Shown here piece after piece: positions 18,306 to 27,883 of a stretch of DNA of 64,000 bases. The notes under the pieces were generated by a model, which ran no database searches, was not told where the DNA came from, and saw nothing but the letters and a program-made list of their open reading frames with translations. Every line of letters starts with the position of its first letter. Positions within the stretch are counted from its first letter, which is position 1. Both the position numbers and the translations under genes were made by a program. The DNA is from an uncultured Spirochaetota bacterium (GTDB lineage: Bacteria; Spirochaetota; Spirochaetia; JAFGXN01): the NCBI GenBank assembly GCA_944390005.1, contig CALXOJ010000002.1, positions 124,001 to 188,000 of the forward strand, given 5' to 3'.

Positions 18306-19132
18306 GAAAAGGAAATTGTCATTCCTTCGCGCAGAAAAGAGAGATCGAGTTTTGAAAATCGTTTTTTCAGCAGTTGTTCTCGGGCCGTTAGTGTATTGTC
18401 GTCGGCTGTTGGGCTGTGATGTGAAATTCCAAGCTGTTTAATGAAAAATCGTTCGGCAAAAACCGCTGCTGTCTCTGCGGCGCTGTGACCGAAACCACGG
18501 CGGCCGTTTTCATACTCTTCAGCGGTGTACGTTCCGTCGGCAATCAGCAAATCCGAACCTTCAATAAGGCGGCCGATTTTTTCGGTTTCATCCGCGGAGA
18601 GCGCTTCCAATTCGGCGTCAAAGCAAAATGCGGCGGTGTGATTTCCGATTTTCAGTCGGCAGCCCAAAGTCGTGCAGGAGTGCGGCAGCCGGAACGCCCG
18701 AATTTCGGCGCCGTCGAAAACGGCTCGTGTTCCGTCGGCAAAATCGGAGAAACGGATGTTTGCGGGAAACTCATTCCAGCAGACGGGAAAGAAGGCCGGC
18801 GCAAAGAGAGTGGTCATAATGTCTTTGATGCCGGCACCGTAGGCGGCGACGGGTCCGCAGATTGTCAGTTCAAAGCCTTTCTTTTGCAATGCCGGCAGAA
18901 ACGGAAAGCCGACAATGTGATCCAGATGGGTGTGAGTGAAAAAAAGAACGGCTTTACGAATCGAATCGGGAAGTACCGCGTTGCAGATGCCGGTGCCGGC
19001 ATCGACAAAAAACGCCGTTTCACATTCGGGCGACAGAATGCGGTAGGAGGTTGTATGACCGCCGAATGCGGAGAATTTCGGACCCGATACGACATGCGAG
19101 CCGCGGCAGCCGAAGCAAGTGATTTCCATCAT
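18302..19132 (-). CDS. Metallo-beta-lactamase-fold hydrolase
   Basis: 276 residues. FFTHTHLDHIVGFPF is the HxHxDH zinc motif. FFVDAGTGI precedes it, the third metal region is FRLPHSCTTLGCRL, DGTYTAEEYE supplies a later Asp, and GISHHSPT is near the C terminus. The layout resembles the CpdA/phosphodiesterase-like and RNase Z-like MBL proteins. The substrate is unknown. Two ATGs overlap the stop of the upstream gene (ATGATG), so it is translated with the LamG/fibronectin gene. Confidence 0.85.
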   Translation of the reverse strand: MMEITCFGCRGSHVVSGPKFSAFGGHTTSYRILSPECETAFFVDAGTGICNAVLPDSIRKAVLFFTHTHLDHIVGFPFLPALQKKGFELTICGPVAAYGAGIKDIMTTLFAPAFFPVCWNEFPANIRFSDFADGTRAVFDGAEIRAFRLPHSCTTLGCRLKIGNHTAAFCFDAELEALSADETEKIGRLIEGSDLLIADGTYTAEEYENGRRGFGHSAAETAAVFAERFFIKQLGISHHSPTADDNTLTAREQLLKKRFSKLDLSFLREGMTISFS

Positions 19133-20628
19133 GGCTGTTTATGAATCAATCCCGGTCGGGCAGAAATTTCATCGGAAAACTCTCCGTATTGTCTGACCGG
19201 CGCATCATCAAAAGATTGCACAGAGAAGTAATAAAGCACATCGTTTTGCAGTCCTGTAATGGTAAACTGTTGATGGCGGTTCGGTGTAAACGGCGGATTG
19301 TCGATGTCTATGAAATCGGTATAACGGCCGGGGGCTGTGCCGTACGAAATACGGTAGCCGCGCGTGCGAATATCGACGGCCGGAATCCAATCGAGAGTCA
19401 CTGCTTCGTTGCCGGCAATTGCTGTCAACGCAATCGGCGGCAGAGGCGGGAGGTTTGGTTCATAAACCACATCGGCGGATTTAAACTGCGGCGAAATTCC
19501 GTCAACGGTATCGGGTAGAAGCTGGACGGCTACCTGAAGATAGCGGCCGCGCACGTTTTGCGGAAAGTCGTTCGAACGGAACGGAATCCATCCGTTTTCA
19601 CTGAAGTATCCGTCGCTGTCGTCAATTTTCGCTTCGTTCCACCGGATGGAGTCCAAGCGGTTTTCGCTTATACGAAAGTACCCGTTAACAGCGCTGCTGC
19701 CTTCTGTTTGAACATCCGTCACAATATTTTCGATTAACGAATTTGAATAGCCGGTATCGACACAACGGAAAAGAATCCGTCCTTCGTCTTTCAAAAGTTG
19801 CGGAACGGCAGCCGAATCTGTTGCCTGATTTAAAATCGTCAGTTCATCCATTTTTCCGCTGAAGCGTCGGCAAACAGTTAGAACGCTGTACGGTCGGCTG
19901 CCGATAATCGGCGGAGTATCGATTCCCGATTCGCTTCCTTCGGGAGAGAGATAAACGATTTGCTCCGCACGGCCGTTCATTGAATATTCGAGAAAATTCA
20001 AATCGCGGTTGTATGAGAGAGAGTGAAAACTCCACTCTCCCGCTTTAATTTTTGATTTACCTTTGATTTCGATTTGAGGCGCGGCGTTTTTAAAGAGACG
20101 TTCAAAACTCCAAACGAGACGGCGGTCTTCGATTCCGCAAATGACGCTCTGATAATCGAAACGGTCGCCGTTTTGAGTCGTATTTGACCAATAAATCAAA
20201 ATTTCGTTGTTTTCGACAACAGTCGGTTTGATGAAAAATCGGATGGTAAAACTCCCCGGCTCATTTTTCGAGGCAAAAAGAGCATTTGTCAACGGCTGCA
20301 ATGAAAGCGCGCTTTGGTCGATGTAAAAGCGTCCCGATGCGTTGCCGGCTTTTTTATCATCGGCAGATGTGATAATCGATCCATTAATCAGGCGGTAGTT
20401 TCCTTGGGGTACTTCTTCGTCCGCATCAAAATGAATCAGTAAATCAACGTCGTCCCCCGGCTCAACAACAGATTCGGGAATAGTGACGGCGTCTCGGTTT
20501 CCTTGCGGCTTGCGGACGGAAACGGCGGAGAGAAAATCAGAACCGTCCAACGTGACGGTTACCGATTCAGAAAAAAGAGGAAGCGCTGTCATCAGCGGGA
20601 AAAGTGCGGTCAGAAAAATCCGTTTCAT
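19129..20628 (-). CDS. Exported LamG-like and fibronectin type III domain protein
   Basis: 499 residues with a signal peptide (MKRIFLTALFPLMTALPLFSE). Residues about 60-260 resemble a LamG/concanavalin-type jelly roll (LIHFDADEEVPQGNYRL, SFTIRFFIKP, MDELTILNQA). Residues about 392-490 form one fibronectin type III domain, with PPIALTAIAGNEAVTLDW, YRISYGT and FTITGLQNDVLYYFSVQ. It is probably a periplasmic or surface carbohydrate- or protein-binding protein. It lies upstream of and overlaps the MBL-fold gene. Confidence 0.78.
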   Translation of the reverse strand: MKRIFLTALFPLMTALPLFSESVTVTLDGSDFLSAVSVRKPQGNRDAVTIPESVVEPGDDVDLLIHFDADEEVPQGNYRLINGSIITSADDKKAGNASGRFYIDQSALSLQPLTNALFASKNEPGSFTIRFFIKPTVVENNEILIYWSNTTQNGDRFDYQSVICGIEDRRLVWSFERLFKNAAPQIEIKGKSKIKAGEWSFHSLSYNRDLNFLEYSMNGRAEQIVYLSPEGSESGIDTPPIIGSRPYSVLTVCRRFSGKMDELTILNQATDSAAVPQLLKDEGRILFRCVDTGYSNSLIENIVTDVQTEGSSAVNGYFRISENRLDSIRWNEAKIDDSDGYFSENGWIPFRSNDFPQNVRGRYLQVAVQLLPDTVDGISPQFKSADVVYEPNLPPLPPIALTAIAGNEAVTLDWIPAVDIRTRGYRISYGTAPGRYTDFIDIDNPPFTPNRHQQFTITGLQNDVLYYFSVQSFDDAPVRQYGEFSDEISARPGLIHKQP

Positions 20629-20685
20629 TAGTGTTTTATCGGAAAAAAAGCGTTAAAGGTTGAGAATTTTCCGCTGCTGCGGTCG

Positions 20686-20714
20686 TTGTCAAAACCGCTG
20701 AAACGGGATATGAT
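20686..20714 (+). promoter_or_regulatory. Promoter of the short-chain dehydrogenase gene
   Basis: TTGTCA (20686-20691), 17 bases, TATGAT (20709-20714), then 6 bases to the ATG, so probably leaderless. Confidence 0.7.
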
Positions 20715-20720
20715 AATTTT

Positions 20721-21380
20721 ATGGAAAAGTGGGCAGCTGTGACCGGTGCAGCCGTCAGAACAGGACGTGCGTGCGCATTGCATTTGGCAGAATGCGGATA
20801 TCATTTGATTCTTCATTGCCGCCGCTCGACAGAAGAACTTCAAACGCTGGCAGCCGCCCTCAACGCAAAAGGGCTGCAAACCTGCACGATTACCGCCGAT
20901 TTTTCACAAGACGACGGTGTCTGCCGTTTTTGGAATGCGGCAAACATTCCCGGGTTGAGAGTCATTGTTAACAATGCGGCGGTTTACTGTCCCGATACGA
21001 CCGACACCGCCTTGTTTCGTCGGCAGTTGAAAATCAATTATGAAACGGTTTATGAAATCATGTGCCGAACAGAGGCGGAACGCAGCGGCTGCACCGTTGT
21101 CAATTTTTTGGATGGACGGTTGGAGGCGGCGAAAGGGAAATTTTCCGGATACTATCTGAGTAAACGTTTGGCGGCTGAGGCGACGGCTTGTTTTGCGGCG
21201 GTTTCCGAGCGCAACCGTTACTACGGAATTGCTCCGAAAGCGTTGCTGCCTCCCGTCATTGCGGAAAATGTTCCCGATTCTCGGAAAAAATGGTGTTTTA
21301 CCGGAACCGATGTGCTGAAGCCGGTATTTGATGAAATTCTGGCGGGGCATTCGCCGAGCGGAACTGTCTTTACGGTTTAG
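20721..21380 (+). CDS. Short-chain dehydrogenase, pteridine reductase (FolM)-like
   Basis: 219 residues with a Rossmann fold. The cofactor loop AAVTGAAVRTG has the TGxxxRxG form typical of pteridine reductases and FolM rather than the usual TGxxxGxG. VIVNNAAVY is the NNAG-type motif, and YYLSKR holds the catalytic Tyr and Lys. It probably reduces a pterin or small carbonyl compound with NADPH. FolM-like dihydromonapterin or dihydrofolate reductase is a reasonable suggestion, not proven. The endonuclease IV gene follows after 9 bases. Confidence 0.75.
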   Translation: MEKWAAVTGAAVRTGRACALHLAECGYHLILHCRRSTEELQTLAAALNAKGLQTCTITADFSQDDGVCRFWNAANIPGLRVIVNNAAVYCPDTTDTALFRRQLKINYETVYEIMCRTEAERSGCTVVNFLDGRLEAAKGKFSGYYLSKRLAAEATACFAAVSERNRYYGIAPKALLPPVIAENVPDSRKKWCFTGTDVLKPVFDEILAGHSPSGTVFTV

Positions 21381-21389
21381 GGGGATTCA

Positions 21390-22241
21390 ATGAAAAAAGC
21401 AGGAGCTCATGTCAGCATTGCCGGAGGTCTTTTTCATGCGCCGGATGAAGCAAAAGCGCTCGAAGCTGATGCCTTCGGAATGTTTGTCAAAAATCAGCGG
21501 CAATGGTTCGCCCCTTTGCCTGATGACAATGCGGTCAACTGGTTTCGCTTTCACTTGGCATCTTCCCGCATTCGGCCGGAAGATGTGTTGGTTCACGGCA
21601 GTTATTTGATTAATTTGGGGAATGCCGATCAAGAGCGTTTTCAAAAATCCTTTGATTCGTTTTTGGCAGAAGCGAAAACGGTTGACCGATTGGGTTTAAA
21701 GCTTTTTAATTTTCATCCCGGAGCGCATGTCAACCTTTCAACGCCGAAAGAGGCTATTTCCCGAATTGCCGGCGCTGTCAATCGTGCAGCCGAAGAAACC
21801 GAATCTGTTGTTTTTGTTTTGGAGACCATGGCCGGTCAAGGAACGGTGATCGGCAGCCGGTTTGAAGAGCTGGCAGAAATTCTTTCACAGCTGAAAGATC
21901 CGACGCGTGCCGGCGTTTGTATTGACACTTGCCACATTTTTTCCGCCGGGTACGATTTGCGCACCGAAGAAGAATTTGAAAAGACAATGGAAGAGTTTGA
22001 TCGTCTCATCGGATTTTCGTTTCTAAAAGGAATGCATCTGAACGATTCGAAAAATCCGCTGAACAGCCGCTGTGATCGTCATGAATCTCTTGGGAAAGGC
22101 CATTTAGGGCTATTTCCGTTTGAAAAAATTGCTTCAGACAAGCGTTTTGACAATATTCCTCTGATTTTGGAAACCCCAAATCGGGAGATTTGGAAGGATG
22201 AAATCCGGTTTTTGCATGATAAGGCGGCGGCTGGAAAATAA
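21390..22241 (+). CDS. nfo: Endonuclease IV (AP endonuclease)
   Basis: 283 residues, the family's usual length. The zinc-binding blocks are all present: GAHVSIAGGL, VHGSYLINLG, NFHPGAHV, VLETMAGQGTVIG, GVCIDTCHIFSAGYD, HLNDSKNPL, DRHESLGKGHLG and LILETPN. It cuts DNA at abasic sites in base excision repair. GGGGG upstream gives a ribosome site. It probably shares the transcript of the short-chain dehydrogenase. Confidence 0.97.
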   Translation: MKKAGAHVSIAGGLFHAPDEAKALEADAFGMFVKNQRQWFAPLPDDNAVNWFRFHLASSRIRPEDVLVHGSYLINLGNADQERFQKSFDSFLAEAKTVDRLGLKLFNFHPGAHVNLSTPKEAISRIAGAVNRAAEETESVVFVLETMAGQGTVIGSRFEELAEILSQLKDPTRAGVCIDTCHIFSAGYDLRTEEEFEKTMEEFDRLIGFSFLKGMHLNDSKNPLNSRCDRHESLGKGHLGLFPFEKIASDKRFDNIPLILETPNREIWKDEIRFLHDKAAAGK

Positions 22242-22339
22242 TACTTTTTTTTCATTATTTTTTCATAAAAAATCGGTTATGATAACTTGCGTCATAAAAA
22301 ATATTTCAGACCGTACAAAATTGATTTCGGAGGTTAACA

Positions 22340-23014
22340 ATGGATCGAATTTTGATAATTGAAGACGAAAAACAGATGGCTCAAATGCTTTCTGATTATT
22401 TAAAAGCAAATGATTTTGATACCGATATTGCTTACGACGGTTTCAGCGCCGTAAGACACATCAGCGAGGAAGATTACAATTTGATTTTGATGGACGTCAT
22501 GATTCCCGACATGGATGGATTTGACGTGCTGAAAATTCTCAGACGGAACAAAAACACACCGGTTATTTTTTTGACGGCGAGAACCGAAGAGGCTGATAAA
22601 ATTGCCGCATTGGAACAGGGCGCCGACGATTACATTGTCAAACCGTTCAGTTTTCGCGAATTGGTTGCGCGTATCCGGGCCGTTCTTCGTCGTATGGGAC
22701 CGAGAACCAATAAAATGCTGATTTGCGGTGATGTTCGGCTGGATGGGCAGAGAAAAAAATGTTATGTAGCCGGCGTACCCCATGATTTGACAGCGGTTCA
22801 GTTTGCGATTGTTGAAAAACTGATGAGTCAGCCGGGAAGAGTTTTTTCTCGGCAGGAGCTGGTTTCGGCATTTTCAAACTCGTTTTGTGAAGAGTATTCG
22901 CGCAACGTCGATGCTCACATTAAAAATATTCGCAAGATTTTAAGCAAAAATAACGACGGCGCCTCTTACATTGAAACGGTTCGCAGCATGGGATACCGCT
23001 TCCGCGAATTTTGA
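22340..23014 (+). CDS. OmpR-family response regulator
   Basis: 224 residues. The receiver domain has EDE at 8-10, phospho-acceptor Asp52 in LILMDVMIPDMDG, and IVKPF with the conserved Lys. The C-terminal winged helix (about 128-223) ends with NVDAHIKNIRKIL and YIETVRSMGYRF. GGAGG lies 7 bases upstream. It is co-translated with its histidine kinase, with the genes 11 bases apart or overlapping. The target genes are unknown; the adjacent convergent lipoprotein gene is only a neighbour. Confidence 0.96.
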   Translation: MDRILIIEDEKQMAQMLSDYLKANDFDTDIAYDGFSAVRHISEEDYNLILMDVMIPDMDGFDVLKILRRNKNTPVIFLTARTEEADKIAALEQGADDYIVKPFSFRELVARIRAVLRRMGPRTNKMLICGDVRLDGQRKKCYVAGVPHDLTAVQFAIVEKLMSQPGRVFSRQELVSAFSNSFCEEYSRNVDAHIKNIRKILSKNNDGASYIETVRSMGYRFREF

Positions 23015-23025
23015 TTTTCCGTGAA

Positions 23026-24459
23026 ATGAAAATCAAACGGAAACTTTTGGTCGAAATTCTCGTTACTTATGCGCTTTTGATTCTCTTTCTGACAAGCGCG
23101 GTGGTTGGGGTATCGTTAATCAGCTATTTCCGGGACGGAAAGCGGTGGCAGCGAGAACGCGATATCGATTTTGCCGTTCACGTCGGCGATTTTATCCGCT
23201 CGCATTATCAAAGAACCGGCACTCTGGATGGTTTGGAGGAAGCCCTCGACCGGTTTGTCGAACGGCGGATGCGCGTTCTGAAGCGGGAAAAACGGAGTTC
23301 TTCCTATCCGAAAGAGTCTGAGAATTTCCGGATACCGAAACTGATTGTTCTGAATGCGGAAAAAACCGATATTCTGTATCAAACCTTCCCTTATCTTGAA
23401 GGAGTGCCGCCGCTCTGCGATGTTTTCGGAGCGGAAGCGGTTTCCGACGACACGCCTCTTGCCTGCGTTTACGTCGGCGGCATGATTCCCGGCGTCGGCA
23501 ACCGTTTTTCCGTTTCTCCGGCGGCGCGGCAAACCGTCATCATTTTGATTTCCTTTTCCGGCGTGCTGATTGTTTTTTCGGTTGTGCTGGGGATTTTGTT
23601 TTCCGTCCGCCTCAGCCGCCCTCTGAAAGATTTGATACAGGCGTTTGAGCAGGCCGCCGGCAACAGGTTTTCGGTTCGCCTTCAAAACCGCTCAAACAAC
23701 GAGTTGGGAATCCTGATCGATTCGTTCAACTGCATGATGCAGAAACTGGAAGAGAACGAAAAGGCGCGCCGTCAGCTGACTGCGGATATTTCTCACGATT
23801 TACGCACTCCGTTGGCGTTGATTACGGCACGGTTGGAGATGTTGAAAGAAGGCGTTTATCGTCCCGATTCCGAACAATTTGATTTTTTGATACAGGAAAC
23901 CGATCGGCTTTCCGCGTTTATTGATTCGTGGCGGCAGATTTCCCGTTTGGAAGCCGGTTCTTTGGAACCGCGGATTAATACAAAAATCGAAATCAATGAA
24001 TTTCTTCGGAATCTTTTTGAATCATTTGCCCCGATGGGAGCAGCCGACCGGCTGAGTTTCGAATTTTACCCTTCGCCGCAGCCGCTGTTTGTTTGGGGCG
24101 ATCAGGAGAGTTTGACAAGAGCGTTCGGAAATCTGATTATGAATGCGGTTAAATTTTCCCGCAGCGGAGGCTTGATTCGTTTATCGATTCGCCGGGAAGG
24201 CAATGAGGCTGTTTCCGAGCTGTACGATAACGGAATCGGTATACCGAGAGAAAAACTCAAATATATTTTTGACCGTTTTTACAAAGCGGACGATTCTCGT
24301 AACCGCAATCGGGAAGGCAGCGGTTTGGGTCTGGCTATTTGTAAAACCGTTGTTTGTGCGCACGGAGGAACGGTCGCTGTCGATTCAAAAGAAGGAGAAT
24401 ACACCGTGTTCACCATTCGGCTTCCGTTATTAGAAAAGGAGTCGAACCGTTCTCATTGA
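23026..24459 (+). CDS. Sensor histidine kinase with HAMP domain
   Basis: 477 residues. Membrane helices at about 10-34 and 170-195 enclose a periplasmic sensor of about 135 residues. A HAMP domain follows (SRPLKDLIQAFEQAA), then the phospho-acceptor block ISHDLRTPLA with His257. The ATPase domain has NLIMNAVKFS (N box), DNGIGIP (G1) and GSGLGLAI (G2). ATG at 23026 is preferred; a TTG at 23011 overlapping the regulator stop would add five residues. Its 3' end overlaps a convergent lipoprotein gene by 50 bases. Confidence 0.95.
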   Translation: MKIKRKLLVEILVTYALLILFLTSAVVGVSLISYFRDGKRWQRERDIDFAVHVGDFIRSHYQRTGTLDGLEEALDRFVERRMRVLKREKRSSSYPKESENFRIPKLIVLNAEKTDILYQTFPYLEGVPPLCDVFGAEAVSDDTPLACVYVGGMIPGVGNRFSVSPAARQTVIILISFSGVLIVFSVVLGILFSVRLSRPLKDLIQAFEQAAGNRFSVRLQNRSNNELGILIDSFNCMMQKLEENEKARRQLTADISHDLRTPLALITARLEMLKEGVYRPDSEQFDFLIQETDRLSAFIDSWRQISRLEAGSLEPRINTKIEINEFLRNLFESFAPMGAADRLSFEFYPSPQPLFVWGDQESLTRAFGNLIMNAVKFSRSGGLIRLSIRREGNEAVSELYDNGIGIPREKLKYIFDRFYKADDSRNRNREGSGLGLAICKTVVCAHGGTVAVDSKEGEYTVFTIRLPLLEKESNRSH

Positions 24460-25129
24460 CGTAAAGTGAAAGTCTCTGTCCCGTTTCAAGATTCAGAAAC
24501 AACTCGTAACCGAGGGGCAGTTCCGTTTCAAAAATTCTGCTCTCCGGAACAGTCACTTTTTCATGCGGCCAGCGATTAATCCAAACACCGGCGGGAACGT
24601 CTTTCAACACAACTTTGTAAAGCGGTTTTTTCTTGATGCTGTAACGATTGATTGTCCGAGTTTCCAAAGCGCTGCGCAGAGCGTTTTCGTCGTTGTGCCA
24701 CGGATTGCCGTTTATCCGTTCCAAGAGCGGTTGCGGATTCCAGTTTTTGCGCAAGGCAGCGTCGGTTTTGTAGATAGTTTCAACCAAAAAACCGCCTTTC
24801 CACGTCATTTGCAGTATCGATTCTCCTGTAAAAAAACCGCCGTAAGGCCGCAGTGAAAACGGCGGATAAAGCAAAACCGGACTGTTTTCCCGTTTAAAAA
24901 TTTCCAACGACGCAGTTTGTGTGTAATCGATTTCTTTTTTACAAATGTTGCCGTTATCGTTTTCATAGAGAATCAAACAACGGTTGTCGGCGCCGTTTTG
25001 CAGACGGTCTTTAAAACTGTCGGGGAGCGGCGGCAATTTCAATATGACATCGACCGTCGGAGACAGAACCGTGCAGCCGCAAAAAACGCCTGCCCCCAGC
25101 AGGGCAGATTTCAAAACTCTTGTTTTCAT
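24410..25129 (-). CDS. Putative lipoprotein of unknown function
   Basis: 239 residues. The N terminus MKTRVLKSALLGAGVFCGC looks like a lipoprotein signal with an atypical lipobox (FCGC). The mature part is rich in Pro, Leu and Lys with no recognised domain; PSFSLRPYGGFF-like and WINRWPHEK segments suggest a beta-rich fold. A TATAT sequence lies only 4-5 bases before the ATG and there is no ribosome site, so it may also be leaderless. The last 50 bases overlap the convergent histidine kinase gene. Confidence 0.65.
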   Translation of the reverse strand: MKTRVLKSALLGAGVFCGCTVLSPTVDVILKLPPLPDSFKDRLQNGADNRCLILYENDNGNICKKEIDYTQTASLEIFKRENSPVLLYPPFSLRPYGGFFTGESILQMTWKGGFLVETIYKTDAALRKNWNPQPLLERINGNPWHNDENALRSALETRTINRYSIKKKPLYKVVLKDVPAGVWINRWPHEKVTVPESRIFETELPLGYELFLNLETGQRLSLYVNENGSTPFLITEAEW

Positions 25130-25162
25130 ACTTTATATAATGGGTAAAAAAGCGTTTTTTGA

Positions 25163-25684
25163 CTATTTTTTGCGGAATTTTAATGTCAAACGAATTTTTT
25201 CTAAGTCGGCAAGAACGGATTCGCTTCGATAGTCGGCGTAGGTCCAGGGAAACGGTCGAAAACGGCCGCGGACAAACAAAAGCGTCAGCTCTCCGTAAAT
25301 GCCGTCGGTCAGAGGAATGCGGTGACCGCGATTTTTGGTTGTCGCCAAAATGAATCGGTTGAAATCCAAAATCCCGGGGTCAAGGTTAATGCGGCGGCAG
25401 CCGTTGACGGCTGATTCAGCCTCGATTTCATTTGTGCGCCGTTTTACAGCTGAGAGTGTTTGAGGGTCGATTTTCCGTTCAAATGAAATGAGCTGTTTTG
25501 TCAAATCGGTTCCCATCTCCGATTCGTAGTAGTCGGTAAACGAAAACGGGTACGGCTCGCCGTAAACGTCAATCGGCCCGAATTCTCTCTCCAGTCGCTG
25601 CCAAACGGAATGTTCGCCGATTCCGCGGCTGAAAGTCACCGCGATCACTAACTTTTCGGGAGTGAAAGTTATTTCGGCGCCCAC
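25163..25684 (-). CDS. DUF4416 family protein
   Basis: 173 residues, soluble. The pattern KLVIAVTFS, FGPIDVYGEPYPFSFTDYYESEMG, LTKQLISFE, RRINLDPGIL, LATTKNRGHRIPL and YGELTLLF is the hallmark of DUF4416 proteins of unknown function from spirochaetes and other anaerobes. Its start overlaps the end of malQ by 16 bases, so it is co-translated with the glucanotransferase. No catalytic role is known. Confidence 0.85.
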   Translation of the reverse strand: MGAEITFTPEKLVIAVTFSRGIGEHSVWQRLEREFGPIDVYGEPYPFSFTDYYESEMGTDLTKQLISFERKIDPQTLSAVKRRTNEIEAESAVNGCRRINLDPGILDFNRFILATTKNRGHRIPLTDGIYGELTLLFVRGRFRPFPWTYADYRSESVLADLEKIRLTLKFRKK

Positions 25685-27204
25685 GGCAGTCGTCCGTAAA
25701 GATCCGTTAAATCACGCAGTCGGCGCAGCGGATTCAAAATATCTGTTTGCCGAGAGAATCGCCAGCTCCAGTTTCCGCCGATTGTCGCCGGAGTGTTCAT
25801 GCGGGCGTCGGAATCAAGCGAGAGCAAGTCCTGCAACGGAAAAATGCAATAGCGGGCCCTTGATGCCGAAGCGGAACGAATCAAATCCCATGCGATATCT
25901 TCTCCGCTGATGCCGTAATACCGTCGAATAACATCGCGAATCGGTTCGGAAAGCGTTCTGTACCAGCCGACTGTCGTATCGTTGTCGTGAGTTCCGGTAT
26001 AAACAACGGAATCTGTTTCGTAATTATGAGGAAGAAATCCATTTGCGCTGTTGAAACGGCCGTCGCCTGTGAATTCAAACGCAAACTGAAGAATTTTCAT
26101 TCCCGGCAGGTGCAATTTTTTCCGTAAAGCTGTCACATCTTCGGTGATTAATCCCAAATCCTCGGCGATGATTTCTGCATGCGGCAACGCTTTTGCGACA
26201 GCTGCGAACAGTTTTTCACCTGGCGCCTTCACCCACTTTCCCTTTTCGGCTGTTTTTTCGGTTCCCGGAATTTTCCAAAAAGCCCGCAGTCCGCGGAAGT
26301 GATCGATTCGGATAATGTCGACCTGTTCGGCAGTTCGCTGAATGCGGCGCACCCACCAATGAAAACCGTCGGCTTCCATCGCTTTCCAATCGTAAAGCGG
26401 ATTTCCCCAACGCTGTCCCGTCGGGGAAAAATAGTCCGGGGGAACGCCGGCGACCGAAGTGTAACGGCACTCGCTGTCGGTTAAAAAGAGGTGTCGATTA
26501 GCCCAAACGTCGGCACTGTCGGGAGAAACAAAAATCGGAATGTCGCCGATGATACGCACATTTTTTTCGTTAGCGTAGATCTTGACCGCTTTCCATTGAA
26601 AATCGAAAAAGAATTGAATGACCTTAACTTGTTCTGCCGAATGTTTCAGATATTGGGACCACTTTTTGACCGCTGACGGCTCTTTCCGCATGATATCGCG
26701 ATCCCAGGCTGAGTTCCATGCTGTTTCTCCGAATTCTTTGCGGAGAGCTGTAAACAGAGCATAATCATCAAGCCAATCGGCGTTGTCGCGGCAGAATTTC
26801 TCCCAGTCGGTTTTCAGCTTTGCCGGAATTTTCTTTAGAAACGCATCAGCCGCTTTTTCAAGCAACGGACGTTTGAATGATCGGACGGCTTCGTAGTTGA
26901 CACGATTCTCATCAAAGGCGGGAGCCGCATTTAAATCGCTTTCATCCAGCAAGCCCAACTCAGCCAATCCATCGAGACTGATGAGAAGGTCTTCTCCGGC
27001 AAAGGTTGAAAACGGCGAGTAAGGAGACTCTCCGTAGCCGATTGGGCCGAGCGGTAAAATTTGCCACAGCGTTTGTCCGCCCTCGGCCAGTGCGTCAACA
27101 AAAGCGAAAGCCTCTCTGCCAAAGTCGCCGATTCCGTATTTTCCTGGAAGCGAAGTCGGATGAAGCAGAATGCCGGAAGCGCGGCGGTTTGTCAAAGCGT
27201 CCAT
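25669..27204 (-). CDS. malQ: 4-alpha-glucanotransferase (amylomaltase)
   Basis: 511 residues, standard length. GILLHPTSLPGKYGIGDFG, WQILPLGPIGYGESPY, DIPIFVSPDSADVW, VAGVPPDYFSPTGQRWGNPLYDW, RIDHFRGL (catalytic Asp nucleophile), IIAEDLGLIT (acid/base Glu) and YTGTHDNDTTVGW (third carboxylate) are all intact GH77 blocks. It transfers maltodextrin units in glycogen or maltose metabolism in the cytoplasm. CGGAGA lies 6 bases before the ATG. It is divergent from carD. Confidence 0.97.
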   Translation of the reverse strand: MDALTNRRASGILLHPTSLPGKYGIGDFGREAFAFVDALAEGGQTLWQILPLGPIGYGESPYSPFSTFAGEDLLISLDGLAELGLLDESDLNAAPAFDENRVNYEAVRSFKRPLLEKAADAFLKKIPAKLKTDWEKFCRDNADWLDDYALFTALRKEFGETAWNSAWDRDIMRKEPSAVKKWSQYLKHSAEQVKVIQFFFDFQWKAVKIYANEKNVRIIGDIPIFVSPDSADVWANRHLFLTDSECRYTSVAGVPPDYFSPTGQRWGNPLYDWKAMEADGFHWWVRRIQRTAEQVDIIRIDHFRGLRAFWKIPGTEKTAEKGKWVKAPGEKLFAAVAKALPHAEIIAEDLGLITEDVTALRKKLHLPGMKILQFAFEFTGDGRFNSANGFLPHNYETDSVVYTGTHDNDTTVGWYRTLSEPIRDVIRRYYGISGEDIAWDLIRSASASRARYCIFPLQDLLSLDSDARMNTPATIGGNWSWRFSRQTDILNPLRRLRDLTDLYGRLPWAPK

Positions 27205-27347
27205 AAAATCTCCGTCATGTAAAAATGGGTTAAATCATAATAACACGCTTTATTTTCGTTTTCAAGAAATTTTTGGAGGAGATCAAAAAATGCGGCTGCC
27301 TTCAGACGGAACGTGCGTGCTGTGTTTGCGATTTCCGATTATTTTTG

Positions 27348-27376
27348 TTGAAAATTTTTGCCGTTCGGAGTATAAT
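27348..27376 (+). promoter_or_regulatory. Promoter of carD
   Basis: TTGAAA (27348-27353), 17 bases, TATAAT (27371-27376), then 6 bases to the ATG. A near-perfect leaderless promoter. Confidence 0.8.
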
Positions 27377-27382
27377 CAAATT

Positions 27383-27883
27383 ATGGAATGTGAAGTGAAA
27401 TTTAAAATCGGGCAAAAGATTGTTTATCCGTTGCAGGGCGTCGGCGAGATTGTCGGTATTGACGAACAGATTTTCAAAGAGGTTTTGACGCCATATTACA
27501 CCATTTATATCCCGGTTTCGGATATGACCGTAATGATTCCGGTTTCCAATACCGAGACGTTGGGAATCCGCGCGTTGGTTGACAAGGATCGAGCTCAGAA
27601 AACACTGGAATCAATTGCGCCGCCGGCTTCACCTTCCCATTCGGACTGGAAAGAACGGTATCAGGGGAATATGGACATGCTGAAAACCGGCGATATTGAC
27701 GATATTGCTTCCGTTGTCAGCACGCTTTATTACAGGAGCAAAAACAAACCGCAGCCGTTGCCTGTTATGGAAAGAAAACAGTACGACAGCGCATTGAAGC
27801 TGTTGATTGACGAGCTTTCATTGGTCCTCGAAACAGATAAAGAAGAAATTAAAGAGCGGATTTTCGCTAAACTGGAAATGTGA
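27383..27883 (+). CDS. carD: CarD-family transcription regulator
   Basis: 166 residues. The N-terminal RNA-polymerase-interacting domain has FKIGQKIVYPLQGVGEI and YYTIYIPVSDMTVMIPV; the C-terminal helical DNA-binding domain runs from about 80 and includes MLKTGDIDDIASVVSTLYYR. CarD/CdnL proteins stabilise promoter open complexes through the polymerase beta subunit. The start MECEVKF is fixed by the promoter just upstream; an in-frame ATG further 5' would precede the promoter. The ispF start overlaps its stop. T. pallidum has carD next to ispDF, as far as I recall. Confidence 0.94.
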   Translation: MECEVKFKIGQKIVYPLQGVGEIVGIDEQIFKEVLTPYYTIYIPVSDMTVMIPVSNTETLGIRALVDKDRAQKTLESIAPPASPSHSDWKERYQGNMDMLKTGDIDDIASVVSTLYYRSKNKPQPLPVMERKQYDSALKLLIDELSLVLETDKEEIKERIFAKLEM